Shown: positions 27,506-40,759 of the stretch, in pieces | Layout: each line of letters starts with the position of its first letter | Numbering within the stretch: position 1 is the stretch's first letter | DNA from: Lingula anatina | Lineage: Eukaryota; Brachiopoda; Lingulata; Lingulida; Lingulidae | Length of the DNA: 64,000 nt | NCBI RefSeq assembly: GCF_001039355.2 | Contig: NW_019775580.1 | Location: 164,060-228,059, forward strand | Direction of reading: 5' to 3' | Translations under genes and position numbers: made by a program | The notes under the pieces: generated by a model | The model's database searches: none | What the model was told of the DNA's origin: nothing | What the model saw: only the letters and a program-made list of their open reading frames with translations

Positions 27506-28330
27506 CATTTTTAAATATAATTGACCACAGACTTCGTCTTTCTTTTTTCTTTCTTTCTTTTTTCTTTCTGCTTTCTTTTTTCTCATTTCATATCGATTTC
27601 ATCAAAATTCCTTTTATTCAAAAGAAATAAAACATAAAATGCCCCCTGCTTAGTCAGATCATAAATAACGCGTGGAATACATTTTCTTTAAAAAATGTAT
27701 TTCAATTTTTTCTCAAAAATGGGACAAATTACATTACCAATTTCAGATCACTGTGCAATTATTTTAATTTTAAAAAGTAAAAGTTGATGAAAAAAATGAC
27801 CAAATTAAGCTTTTGATTTTAGCACCAACTGAACAATGAGCATACATTTACTCGTGGCATATTTACTGCCAGCACTGTTTGATGATACTATACTGGTCTC
27901 TTCTTTTGTGACTGAACACAGCGCGACAGAAAAAAGGAGAAAGAAAAAACGTATCAGCCATTATAGGCTATATAGCATCGGGCATCTTGAACAGAGCCAA
28001 CTTTTCGAGAAACGTTCGAAATTAAGCGTTTCAAATGCCCTATTAGTAGTTTTCATGAATTAATATTCATTATTTAAATATCATTATAAAATCATCATTG
28101 TATATGTAAATTAACACTATTACGCACCAGAAATATATTATCAAGAAAAATACATTAAATACATTCATTTGTGCAAACATTTATCTGAAAGGTGATTTCA
28201 GCTCTTCATGAAATGAAGATCAGAAATCATCGCACCTCCACACACTTCCGTTTGCTGCAACATTAGTACAAGAGTGATGAAACTGACATTAATTTCGACC
28301 TCCTGAGGAGTGTACCAACATACAGGCAGA
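27506..28330. promoter_or_regulatory. Intergenic region with presumed ALG2 promoter and 5' UTR
   Basis: About 0.8 kb between the peroxidase polyadenylation signal and the ALG2 start. A CT-rich tract is at 27535-27585. The rest is AT-rich, with no TATA box at a convincing distance. The promoter is inferred from gene order only. Confidence 0.4.
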
Positions 28331-30123
28331 ATGACTGAAAACAGACAGCTTAATGTTGTATTCATCCATCCTGATCTTGGGATTGGAGGCGCAGAAAGAG
28401 CTGTCGTTGATGCTGCGCTTGCATTGAAGTCTAGCGGTCACTCTGTCCAGTTCGTGACTGCCCATCATGATCCAAGCCATTGCTTTGAAGAAACCAGAGA
28501 TGGCCAACTGAAAATTACAGCTGTTGGAGACTGGTTACCCAGACATGTCTTCGGTCGATGTGCCGCTCTGTGCGCATATATTCGAATGATTTACGCAGCA
28601 ATATATCTTGTCTTTTTCAGCGATATAAATCCAGACATAATTTTCTGCGATCAGATTTCTGCATGCATTCCCTTTTTACGAATTTCCAGAGTGAAAATTA
28701 TATTTTACTGCCATTTTCCCGACCTGTTGCTCACCCAGAGACAAAGTTTGTTTAAAAGACTGTACCGCTTGCCCATAGATTGGCTTGAGGAGTGGACAAC
28801 AGGAATGGCGCATTGTATATTAGTTAATAGTAAATTTACAGGTACAGTTTATCGTATCACTCATTGAAGTGATACTTAAAACTCTTACAATATCACTTTC
28901 ATGTAAATGAGCAATCAAAATAACATTCCAGTGGACAGATTTGTAATGTGCATTATTTAAATTTAAACTACAAATTTTGAAATTTTGTATTTGTTAGATT
29001 ATTTTTAAACTTTCAGGTTAATTTCCATCTAGAAATCAAGTAGTGCAAGAATCACATAGCAGGTACATTTATTGTATGTTATTGATGTGTTATTTGTATT
29101 CTAGCTGGTGTATTCAAGGACACATTCAAGACTCTTGGGCATATCAACCCTGAGGTGCTGTACCCTATACCAAATCTTTCAACACTGGGAAAACCTGTAG
29201 ATCCTCTTCCCAAAAGTCATTGCCCACCCAAAGAAACAAAGACACTGTTTTTGTCAATCAACAGATATGAACGTAAGAAAAATCTAGGACTTGCAATAGA
29301 AGGGCTGGGTAGGTATCTGACCTAGCATTGTGTTAAGCTACAGTTTATTTTAAAGATTAAATTAATCTAAGCAGTTTGATAAACAGGTGTTTGTCCTGTC
29401 ATTGGTATTTGGTACATTTTGACATATTATTCATTCAGTTGGAATTGAAGTATAGTGTTAAATGAATATGACATCTTTAAATGGAATTTTAGCACTGGGC
29501 AAAAAGTTGGGAAGTTTTTGTGTAATTTTTAGCTTTATCAAGTCATAAATTGTTCTTAGACTGTTCTTACCAGTCACAAGAAAGTTTACTAAATTGTTCT
29601 TTTTTTTTCAGCAAAACTCAAGGAGAGCATTCCTCTGTATGGCATACACCTGATAATGGCTGGTGGCTATGATGAAAGGGTCACAGAAAACAAAGAACAT
29701 TATTTAGAATTAAAGGAACTAGCAGAAAAACTTGGGGTTCAGACCCATGTCTCATTTATTCGATCCTTTAGTGATTCGGAAAAAAGATCACTGCTTAGCA
29801 ATGCAACCAGTCTGATATACACTCCTGATAAAGAACATTTTGGTATTGTACCAGTAGAAGCAATGTTCATGCAGTGTCCTGTAATAGCAGTGAGAAGTGG
29901 TGGCCCTGTAGAAACAGTTGATGATAAAGTAACAGGCTTCTTGTGTGATCCCACCCCACAGAGCTTTTCTGAATCCATGCTATACTTTGTGAAAAATCCT
30001 AACGCTAAAGAGGAGATGGGAAGGGCAGGTAAACTTAGAGTCATTGAAAAGTTTTCCTTTCAGGCATTTTCAAGACAGCTAAATAACTTGATAATGGAGT
30101 TAAAATTTGGCAAGGAAAAGTGA
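28331..30123 (+). CDS. ALG2: ALG2, GDP-mannose-dependent mannosyltransferase of lipid-linked oligosaccharide
   Basis: Three exons: 28331-28841, 29105-29308, 29612-30123 (1227 nt, 408 aa; human protein 416 aa). ALG2 adds the second and third mannose (alpha-1,3 then alpha-1,6) to the dolichol-linked core glycan on the cytosolic face of the ER for N-glycosylation. Visible family features: the [11 protein letters not shown] glycine-rich loop (residues 13-23), [37 protein letters not shown], and the GT4-type EX7E motif as Glu313 and Glu321 in [10 protein letters not shown] hydrophobic segment near residues 77-98 fits the family's membrane association. I chose the Met at 28331 because [11 protein letters not shown] matches the usual short leader; an in-frame ATG at 28310 would add seven residues. 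WDR70 is convergent downstream. Confidence 0.96.
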
Positions 30124-30394
30124 CTTGAACATTGAATTGAAAAAACATGAGGTCTCTGATGTTTCTATATAAAACACCTATATAAATGTAATATCACAAA
30201 AAATGATTGATACAATGGTTCATCTCTTTAAATTAACAGAGAAAAGATGAAAAAGGTTACACATGTGCAAAAACATTACCTTACTGAAGTAAGAGGTCTT
30301 GATATACTCTATTCTTGGACAAATGGAACATTTTGTCTATACTCTAATGAAGAATGGTAGTTAAGTGCACATTCAAAAATGGTTGACTAACTAC

Positions 30395-30400
30395 AATAAA
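30395..30400 (+). terminator. Polyadenylation signal of ALG2
   Basis: AATAAA about 270 bp after the ALG2 stop, giving a plausible 3' UTR of about 290 nt. Confidence 0.55.
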
Positions 30401-31520
30401 ACATTCTTACATATTTTAGGTCAATACTGGGTTTTTCTTCTGAGTACCTGTATTTTTTATTGTGCTGATTGAAATGACCTAATTTATAGGGATTGTTGTT
30501 TCATTAAGTTGTAAAATGACTGTTAAGCACATCTTTTTGTAACATAAATATTCATTGGTAAGGTCAGAATTGTGATATACGATTTTCATTTGACACTTTT
30601 TATTAAATGTAATTACTGGTGTGTATTGTTTGTATAAACCGCATATGAAATATAATGACATCTTGAAACTTGTGTAATGACATTTTTATCTCATTTCTAC
30701 TTCGAATTCTATAATTCATAGCACAAAGAAAGTTGTATTTTATGAAAAGAGAAGACATTAAAAAAGTTTAATTTGCCTAGAGGGAAAAAAGACCCGAAGA
30801 ATATCACTGAGTAATTAATAAAACTTTGTTGTACAAGTTTATTGATTATAAAAATATCATCCAAAACATTTACATCATCTACATCAACATTCACACAATA
30901 CCTGGTAATGTGTGACTCTGAATACCGACAAATACTTGATGCATTAACTTACAAAAAAGTTCTTTGAGATTTTTAAGTGAATATGTATGATATTCAACAC
31001 TAATTCATTTTGAGATGCACCAATGTCTGATAAAATAGCATTTTAATTTTACAATTTTTTAAGTGCACTGACTTATCTCTTCATTTTGATTTGAAAAAAA
31101 AAAAATTTCAATAACCTGATAGAAGTTTATTTTTGCTCTCACAAATATTTCTCTTGTCTCATTTCTTAAAATACCTTTGCAGGAAAATGAAAACTTAAAC
31201 CAGACAAAATTAATAAGGTGGTTAGCCAAGCGGTGACTCGCTATAAACCGGGCTAGTAGATTTCTTGTTTTTGAAACATGATGTATAACTGGTAATTTTC
31301 ATATTTCACTGATACTCATAAGTACACAGATTTAATAAATTCCAAAAGCTGAAACAACACAATGAATTCTGCCCATCAGAAAACCATTCTCTTAGACAAG
31401 TCTGTGGACATATTTACATGTTCTTATTTAATGCTTTATCCCCATACATCAGAAAACCCAACTTAATGGTGCTTGACTGCCCTTCTAAATGTATTGAAAA
31501 AGCTGTTAGATTTTTTTTTT
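30401..31520. other. Intergenic DNA between convergent ALG2 and WDR70
   Basis: AT-rich, no gene. It should contain the WDR70 3' end. Reverse-strand AATAAA signals are present (for example at 31126-31131 and near 30837), but which one is used cannot be told. Confidence 0.4.
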
Positions 31521-31643
31521 TCATTTTGTCTTTGGTTTTTTCCACATTGGTCCTTCTTCCTCTGGCTCTTCTTCATCCTCAACTGCATGGTGGAGTATGT
31601 TTTGAGGCTGAGACCTGCAATATTTTTTCATTGCAATAAAAAA

Positions 31644-31674
<31 letters not shown>

Positions 31675-34600
31675 CACACACAGCACTTTTTCCCTTTGTC
31701 ATTAAGGTATACCCTAACCAAAACAATTCAGAGAATTATGAGCTTATATATTTGAGTTCAAGTGACTGACAAAAAAATATGTAAATTTCTAAAAACTTAA
31801 AACTCAAACACAGACTTAAGGACTGCTATTCTGTGAATGGTTTTGATTATGGTGACTACTGCTGGTTAAATGGAAAAGTGTTTAAATTTCCAGGAAAATT
31901 GAATTATTTTATCTGTTTTTTTATGCATGCTTTATGATAAATTTTACACTCATGAAAAAAAAGTCGTATTCCTTACTGAGAATATGCTGGAGTGACCCAA
32001 TAAGGATTTTTTTCTGCATCCTCCGCATGCCTCAAAATGGCCGCCCTTGGATCCTTGTCTCTCTCATCATGTTTCCTGATGACTATTTGTTGAGCTACAT
32101 ACTGAGACAATGTTGAACCATGGGCTGCAAGACGGCCTCCAGAACCTAAAATGGGAAAACATAACTTTAGATCATGACCAAAAACACATGTTATTGATCT
32201 ATTCCACAAAATATCTTTTAAACACACAGCTGCTGAATATTCTGTGTCACTAGTACTGGAGACTGTAGAAAAAAATTGCTACATGTGCATAAGACCCTTT
32301 AAAGGGATAATAACTTCATTTTGGCCAAAAATTTAATTTTCCTGGAGCAAACAACAATTTTCCAATACTTACCAATGGTTAATGAATCCATTTTTACATT
32401 CAAAGTTAGTCCCTGTTTTTTTTTCTAAAAAGTTTGCTTTTTTGTTATAATCTCTTAAGAGATTTTAACAGAGTATGGCCATGAATGGAGGTCACGTGGT
32501 TTAAAGACAAGCTCAGACATCAGAATAATAGCTATAACTTCAGTTTTTGTGGTACAACAGAATATACAGAATATGTATTATATTTCTATGAGCTGTTCAC
32601 AATGTTTTTATTGTGAAATATAGATCTCATACGAAGAGTTATTATCCCTTTAATGAATGGTGGTATTCATTTGACATTGAGACTAAGTTTCTGTGCGCTA
32701 AAAGCTGTTGAATGATGAGCTTTATCTTTCTTCAACATATTTTAAGCAATAAATATGTGCTTAAAATATGTTCATTCAAAAAAATCAGCAGTGTTTTGGT
32801 TAAAGATGAGAGTCAATTTTGATTTTCATACTCTTAAATTAAAATCTGATAATTTTTTTTAAACTAAAAACTCAATTACAACTTCAGATACACTGTTCTA
32901 CAAATACACATACACAGCATAAGCAAATTCATTAATACATAAATGTTTTAAAGTAATACAATAATAATAATAACAATGAACATTCATTTAGAGTCTAAAA
33001 TCCACTCATGTTCAACAGACTTTGCAGTATAAAATACAGGTCAAGTTAAAGAAAAGGGCAAAAAATAAAATACCAGGTCCTGTTATTGGCAGATCTGGGC
33101 GCCTGGACTTGACTGGATCCTGTCGTGATTTCTCTGTTATTTTCTTTGTACTCTTCTGCCTTTCCTCCTTGAACATTGGCAATGCATAGGCTGAAAAGGT
33201 GTACGTAAAGGTGGTTAGATATGGCTACAAACTAATTTAAATCAAGAAATGATTATGGTTGTCTTACGATAAATGTCACGAGTATGGTGTATATATGAAG
33301 TTGCATTTTTCACATACTTATGTCTTTTAAAAACAACAAATTCAACAACACAGATAAACAAATATGCACTGATGTTAACTGATCTGAATAGGATAGGGAT
33401 AAAATCTGATACCACATGATTTTGTCTACTATCTAAAAATTCTATGCCTTTTCTTAAAATGTGTCAATGAGATATCATTATTCAATTTAAAATAACAAAG
33501 TGTCACTATTTTTTACCAATACCAAAAATTGCAAAGAAAATAAACTAAAGTCCACTTACGAGTGATTATTCGTTGTGCTGTCATTGCTTCCACTTGCTGA
33601 ACTTTCCTCTTAGTTTTCACAACACAAAGTTTAGCTCCCCTGTGAAATAATAATAAAATTTATACACCTTGGTCCATATACCAGTAAATATAGGACTAAA
33701 TTGTGCAATTTTAACTCTAAACAAGGTAAGTTCTGAAAAGTCACAACAAAATAGTAGAACATACACAGAGGTTCCTCACACAAAACAGCAATGGAATTTG
33801 GACAGACAATCAAAATTAACAGATTAATCATGAAAATGGATTGAAGTACAATGCAACAGTTAAACAAAAAAATTCCAATGAAATCCCAATTTGAAACCTA
33901 TGTCCTAAAAAGCAGTTACACAAAGGATATTCTTTGGTGACATAAAAAAATAAGACACAGTTGCGATGATATCTAAAAACAAAATTTACCTTTGACTGCG
34001 ATCTGGGTCATATAACATTTTGACTTTTCCATCACCTGACCCAACCACTATCTGGTTCAGCTTAGGATGCCATAAACACCTTACTACATTCTGTAACAAA
34101 CAATAAGAAACCATTGACTATATTCTAATCAGGATATCAGATGGAGAAAATGTATTTTTCCTTTAACTTTTTCCTGAACAATCTGATCAGAAAATATATC
34201 AAAAGTATTCTGCTTTCAAAGTGTAATATGCATAAAGAAACATCAGTTTATTATTCAGTGGATTCTACATTTTCTTATCCTCATGACTAAAATAAATAAG
34301 ATTTGTTCCTATCACATATAAATGGAAGCTGACATAAATATACATAAATATACATTAAACAATTTTTACATTGGTGACTCATCTGTGCCCTTTTATTGAC
34401 AAAGAATAGGAATGAGCCCCTACATCAGGCACAACAGCTGAATTTCATTAATCTGTCTTTGCATCTATATTGTTGTACAAAAGACATAATTAGCTTACAG
34501 AATTTGATATTTCCATTTCTGTGACCCTCTGTAGTGTTTCTCTTTCAAAGAAAATTAGTTTTCCAGTAGTTTCATTTTTATTCAGTGATATTCCTGTCAC

Positions 34601-37600
34601 CACCATTTTATCATCTGGACTGAAGATGCAGTCAGTCCTGGAAAAAGAATTAAGAACACTTCATTTTAAAAATGTTATTAACAGATAAATTCTATATGCT
34701 CAAATTAAAAAAAATTATTTTAAAACAGTAGTCAGATAACTTACTGACTTCTTAAAATTTTTATATCAATTATTTGACTGAAAATTTACAAAAATGTATA
34801 CAAAGTTGTTGCGTAGGGTATGCAACTGTAGGAGCAGCAGCATCAGTAAAAGTAGGTGTAGTAGTAGTAGTAACAGCACTGGTTGGATTTCAATGTCCCA
34901 TGCTTCTTTAAAGGGTATTTAAACATTTTCAATAGTGCAGTTGCACTTCTTGCACTTGCACTCAGTCCTTTAATAATATCACTTACATAGGAAATAAGTT
35001 GAACAAATCATTAGCCACTACAAGTGGTTTTTTAAAATTCCTGATGTCCCATAGTTTAAGAGTGTCATCACCTAAAATAAACAAAAAAACAGAAACTTTT
35101 CAGAATGAGATTTGTATTTCAATTTCTCTCCATATATATATATTCTTGCTGTACATAAAATCTGTCATTTTTTAACTATTTTAGTTTCTATCCATAACTG
35201 TCATTGTATACAACATTACTTTGCCAGTATTGCCTTCAATTCACTTCTACACAACTATTAATTTCTTTGTGATGACCAATTTTGAAGAGTATTAAAGAAA
35301 AACACTAATTCTCTCACCTCCTCTGGTTGCCAGTACCCTCCCATCATATGAGAATCTTATGCATGATGTGTCTGTGCCATTCTGGTGAGCTGTCCTATTC
35401 ATTAATGCCACATTGACCTAATGTCAATAATCAATCTATATCACGTTTTATGACATTTATAACAATTTTCATGACAATTTGTATAGATGAACTTCCTACA
35501 AGGAAAATATACACAATGACTCCATTTAAAAACAACTTTAATGCATGCAAATCATTGTTTACATAAATGTTTTGCAAATTTCACTTGGAGACCAACCAAA
35601 TCAATATACTAATATCTTATTAATTGCTCTTAACAATGAAAATGGCCTAAACTGTGCTTCAAAGGAGTTGTACAAGAGCTGCAGTAGTGCTCACAATGTA
35701 TCTTTTATAATCCCACATCTGTATGGAGCCATCCTGACATGCAGCAGCAATAAGTTTGCCATCTGGACTATATGCACAACATGTGGGGACAACTTTTCGA
35801 CCAACTTGTGACCTTGGCTTGATGATGTTCTTGTGTTTCTTGTCATTATTTATGTCCCATAATCTGACTGAGCTGAAAAAGAGTTAAACTTATTAATTTT
35901 GATAATAAGGAAAATAAAGAGAGATGCTAACAAACAGGCACCAATCAAATTCATCAAATATCTCTATGCTAATCAAAGACAATCTTTCTGACATCAATAT
36001 AACAATTTGTTATGGAGCAGACTTCAATCTGCACCATGTTCTGAGTGAAAAAAATTCTCTGTAATATCTTAATTGTGTAATAGATAGTAAATTTCCTGAT
36101 AATCAGCTAGGTCATTTCTTATACAAATTTGATACCTATGTTGAGAGGGCATCCCTCATCCTACGCATCATAAAAACATGACTTACCCATCATAAGAACA
36201 TGTCATAAACTCTTCTTTTATCTTTGGATTCCAGCAACCGCAATTCAACATAGCAGTATGTCCCTTAATTGAAAAAAAAAAAATCAAGTTTGAATAAATT
36301 GTTATAAAAGCCATTCACACTTCAAATAGTCAGAAATACCCTGAAGAAGCATGTATGCATTATTATTATTATTATTATTATTTTTTTTTTCTATCTTACT
36401 CTTGTGCTGGCCATGTCCACCAAGTACTGATCTCCCTTGGGGCACTCCATTACTTCAAATCCATCTCTGTCAATGAGCTTGGCTTGTGCACTCCCTGACA
36501 CCACAAGGATCATGTCACCAGTGGTGCTGTACTCCAGGGCTTTGATCTGGTGGCTGAAACATGACAAAAGAATGTTTGGTCAGTACACATTCAAAAAATT
36601 ACTGATGACCTAATACACTAAAACTTCTGTGGTATATTTCAACCATACACTGAAGATAATCTTTTTTGAGTACAGAAATGAAAAGATGGCAATATGCATA
36701 GACATTACTATACCTTTCTATATCTGATAAATTTTCTCCAATTTTAACAATTTTTTTGAAAAATAAATCATTTGCTCAGAACTAATGAAAAAATTCCACA
36801 CCAGCTTTACTGTGCAGATTTTACATTCAAAAGACATTCTATATTCATACCTTTCACATGGCCTGATCATTCTAAACGACTGAAGTGAAGAGTCCATTCC
36901 CGAGAAATCCCAGAACTTGACATCATAGTCAAAACCCCCAGTGACTAGTCTGGCTCCAGAGGGATCTAGACCCAAAGCTGACACCTTGAGAAATGTAGTA
37001 TTTCTTTAATAAGCATTAAGTACTTCTCACTTAAGTGGTAATTTAAAAGTGCAAATACACCACTTCTCAATACCAAATGAATTAAAAAAATTCCATGGGT
37101 AATAGATATTTGTTGGATTTGACAAGTTTGGGCTATAATTAAATTGTAATAAATAAATTCAGATTTCTTGATGCTGTTACCTTTTTGGAAATAACATCTA
37201 TTTTAAAATAAAAAAGTTTTTGATTTTTTAAATTACTTCCAGAAAAGAATCAGAAGTTTATTGTCAGATTGTAAGTACTGCCAATCCTGCCATGCATGTT
37301 CAGGTCACTTATGGGTATTATGTTTACTTACTGTTTTACTCCCATGCTCCAATGTTATCTCATGTGAGGCTGGTATTCTTTTTTCTAATGCCTAAATAAT
37401 ATTCAAGTGAAGAATTAAGCATTATCTCTGCATGGCAGTGATTAAAAAATGCTTTATCAGAAAACAAAGGATCATTATATGGATGTAGCATACAATAAAT
37501 TGCAAGTTTTCATTAAATTTAATAAAGATACAATTCTACTGAAGTCATGGATGGGAAGAGATTAGCTAGAAAATGGTTCTTAACAAAATTCAATTTACAG

Positions 37601-38972
37601 TCATGGCACATGAGCCAACAGTATAGAAAAGTAAGTACTAACTTCTTCTTCTTCCTCCTCAGAGTCCTCCTCCTCCTCCTCATCATCATCATTTTCTTTG
37701 TTTTTCTTTTTTGTTGTGTCATCCCTGTTCGAAGTCAAAAATGACGGTGGTAGAGGAGGTCCTATCAAATCTTTAAAAAATATCAAATATATATTCCTTT
37801 AATACAAACTTAATATGTTTCTATAGTGTCAAAATATAATTAAAAATGTAAAAATGTTGTTCTTAATATGGCAAATGTCAAGAAACGCAATTAACAATAA
37901 AAAAATTAGACATCATAAAATCTTTGCAAAAAATGCATTTTTTTAATGTTAAAGACATACATATACCTTCTTCATCATTTTTGCTGGTAGAACTGGGTAC
38001 AGGAGGTCCTATCAAATCTGAAACACTTTTAATATCCTTTTCACTTGGAGTAGATTCACCATGTGCTTTCTTTGCAGTGGGACTAGATTGGCCTTGGGAG
38101 TTTTCTCTTTCTTCTTCATGAAAAAAAATTCCCCTTAAATATCTCAACTTCAGATTCTCATAGAATTTTGCTGCAAATCTGCAAGCTGAAGAGCAACTAA
38201 ATGTATTGCAGAGGGTTTAGTAAAAAGTATTCTGATTCATGCAAAGATACAACAGACATTATTTGCATGGTAAAAGTCCTTTTTACGAATTTGCAAGAGG
38301 AAATGCAACAGGCCTGAAGATTTGCAAAGTTTTACATGGATGTTAGTGCTGTAATGCTTGGTCTCATTGTATGACATGCCAACTGCCTACCAGCATTAGC
38401 CAAATTTCAATGTCTGACAGTCAACAAAATGTCTTTATTTCTAGTCTAAATAGCTTTTGCTCTCATCTTGATAGTTTCAGGTAAATAAAGTTATATCAAA
38501 TTTTAATTACCTAAAGTTTTCTTGCTTCGCTCCACTGCATTTTTCCTGGTTTCTTCAAACATTGACATAAAGTCAAAAGTTCGAGCTTTTTTGTCACCTA
38601 TGATAAACAATAAAAAATACTGTAGTATGTTAAAATTCTAAATCAAATATATTATAAATTGTTCCATTACAATTTAAATGATGGAAATCAAGAAAAATTG
38701 GGGAAATTATACCCAACTCCTGACATGATAACACTATGAGCATGCTCAGATAGGTTATTGTATCTAAACACTTGGACCCCATGGTTTGTGTAAAACGGGT
38801 ACTGATTAAATATGTCATACTTAAGGTTTTGTACCCATCCCATTTCCCACCCTTCATCATGTGTGAGAGAGAGAGAGAGATGATCGAAAGAGAGTGAGAG
38901 ATGCTAAAGATGCATTAATAAATCGTAACCCATTTGCTTTACAGCATTACCTGTGGTCCTGCTTTGATCCAT
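31521..38972 (-). CDS. WDR70: WDR70, nuclear WD40-repeat protein, 17 exons, complete
   Basis: Exons in transcript order (reverse strand): 38972-38951, 38597-38511, 38113-37967, 37770-37643, 37391-37332, 36984-36851, 36553-36400, 36263-36187, 35872-35695, 35417-35318, 35071-34987, 34637-34499, 34090-33990, 33639-33560, 33190-33074, 32145-31977, 31614-31521. The sum is 1872 nt, 623 aa (human about 654). The N-terminal region (1-147) has the family motif KKARTFDFMSMFEETR, two DLIGPP motifs and an Asp/Glu run near 112-128. WD repeats start at VSALGLDPSGARLVTGG (about 148) with the VKFWDF and LKLWDI signatures. The C-terminal tail keeps ITPYALPMF, AILRHAEDAE and NPYWVTPAYS. Family members act in the nucleus and have been linked to DNA-damage-associated histone H2B ubiquitination. 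Exon 3 has a possible 3-nt alternative acceptor. The junction at 37643 uses GTTAGT, chosen for frame. Confidence 0.95.
31638..31681. repeat. Poly-A plus (CA)n microsatellite
   Basis: A pure A run (31638-31660) followed by about ten CA units, just upstream of the last WDR70 exon in transcript direction. The reverse strand places a long GT/T tract close to that exon's acceptor at 31615-31616. Confidence 0.95.
36358..36390. repeat. (TTA)n tract and T run in a WDR70 intron
   Basis: About eight ATT units followed by ten T residues, adjoining the donor of the WDR70 exon that ends at 36400. Confidence 0.9.
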
Positions 38973-39361
38973 ATTTCAAAACGACAGACACAATTTTCGA
39001 TAAAATACCAGGGTAAAGTAAAGCGAGAAAGCAGGTTGAGAACAACGTTGTCCAGTGTAAACGTGAAATGGGAAACAGCTAGCACTCGCTCAAGTTTATT
39101 ATTACCAACAATCCATTTCCTGTTTGAGTGAGACTGCAACGGGAGTAATCAGGCTGCCGCTTGAATTGAGTAAAATAATGAAAATGTGATGGGTGTCAGA
39201 AACGGAAGAATATCAAAACTATTAAACTAATAAATATATATAAATTAATATATATTCTCATTTTAGAAATAAATTTACTGTGCTATGAGATTTGATCTTG
39301 AACAAATTATGTGGAAAATAGTTTGAAGTTCAAAAAATATAAAAGCAAATTACGCAAGTCC
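38973..39361. promoter_or_regulatory. Presumed WDR70 upstream region
   Basis: Sequence directly upstream of the WDR70 start on the reverse strand. No TATA box is visible, and no upstream exon is needed because the first coding exon has a clean start. The region is inferred from position. Confidence 0.35.
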
Positions 39362-39543
39362 AACTTAACACCAGTATTTGTATTTATAGAGAACACTACG
39401 TAATTTATAATCAATAAAAAGTTATAGTAAAAATATTCAGGAAAAAACTGAATATTTTTACTATAACTTAACACCAGTATTTGTATTTATAGAGAACACT
39501 ACGTAATTTATAATCAATAAAAAGTTATAGTAAAAATATTCAG
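39362..39543. repeat. Duplication with an inverted joint (79-bp direct copies)
   Basis: A 79-bp block (39362-39440) recurs essentially unchanged at 39465-39543. The joint, 39440-39467, is the exact reverse complement of 39524-39551. It therefore forms a 20-bp-stem hairpin with the end of the first copy, whose loop is a short A-rich run. The order is copy, short inverted copy, copy. It lies in intergenic DNA. Confidence 0.9.
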
Positions 39544-39551
39544 TTTTTTCC

Positions 39552-40617
39552 TGTCATTGTTAGCATGTAAGGGTGTATCCCTGCATCTAAAATGTAGCAA
39601 TTCATTTCAGTCAATTAATTAAAAACCAGTAGGCCTATACAGTTCGCCATTTCCGTACATCAGCTTAGTTTGGACGCTATACATTCTCACATAAACCAGT
39701 CTCGTTTTGTCTTTTTGTCGCAAACACTATACGTTTATGTAGGCCTATTCTGAATGATCTGCCTGATCTTGTATTTTATACATTTATCCGATATTTGCTC
39801 ATGCAATACGCAGTGAATAGGCCTACGGTTAGATATCATATTCCAATGAGGCCTGCTATTACATGTACTAGGCCTATATAGTACCGGTAGTTTATATAGA
39901 TCGCCAATGATGCTAAAATGAAACAAACTTCGCCATTTTTTTCTTTGTAAGCAGGTTTTCTATAAAAACTAATAACAACTGAATAACCAGTATACGGATC
40001 ATATAGGCAAATATATATATATAGTCGAATTGTGTTATAGAAAAAAAACACATTAATTTGATTTTTTAAAAAGCAGGTTATTCAACTGATATAAATTTAA
40101 TATATAAATGTTATTTTCGACATTTTCTTTTAGTGTCTGAAAATAACTTCCATTATTCCATTATTTACAAAATACGTCACCTATTTCACTTTCAGATAAC
40201 TGTAGGGAACATAAAAAAACCATCAATCACAAAAATATTGAGACATAATTTACAGATTAGATTTAGCAAATTGAATCTGAAAGTCATCAAACGTGAAATA
40301 ATGTTATTTATTTCCAATTATTAGGCCTACTACTATATTTATCATCATTATTTCATGACAAAATGAAAAAAAAAAACACCGGATTGCCGAAGTATTTATT
40401 CAGTTTTTATATATTATAGATGCACGATGTACTGTTGCGTCTACACCCGACTCTGTCCAACTGCTAAGTGAGCATTCGAAAAAACAGCTCGCTCTTTGGT
40501 GAGCAACATATTGTTATGCAAATTACAACAGGTATGGCTAATTTTAGGTGAGAGATTGATAGGCCTACTGACTGTGCAATAAATCTGGTGGTGATGCCTT
40601 CACATACATGTGCGCTC
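39552..40617. other. Intergenic DNA rich in TAGGCCTA
   Basis: No gene recognised. The palindromic octamer TAGGCCTA or a one-base variant occurs repeatedly (for example near 39634, 39741, 39821, 39869, 40323 and 40561). Confidence 0.5.
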
Positions 40618-40759
40618 AAGTTGTGCCTACCCTCTACCAGGGTGAGTGATAGATTTTTTACAGATATTCACAGATATGTCTCTAGCTAGATAGATGGTCA
40701 TTCTGTGAATATCTGTAAAAAATCTATCACTCGCCCTGGTAGAGGGTAAGTTGTGCCTA
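40618..40759. mobile_element. Hairpin element with flanking direct repeats
   Basis: Two arms of about 46 bp (40628-40673 and 40703-40748) are near-perfect inverted repeats around a loop of about 29 bp. They start with TACCCTCTACCAGGG. Both sides carry the same AAGTTGTGCCTA (40618-40629 and 40748-40759), consistent with a target-site duplication of about 9-12 bp made on insertion. There is no coding capacity. The long duplication suggests a Mutator-like miniature element, but this is inferred from size only. Confidence 0.75.
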
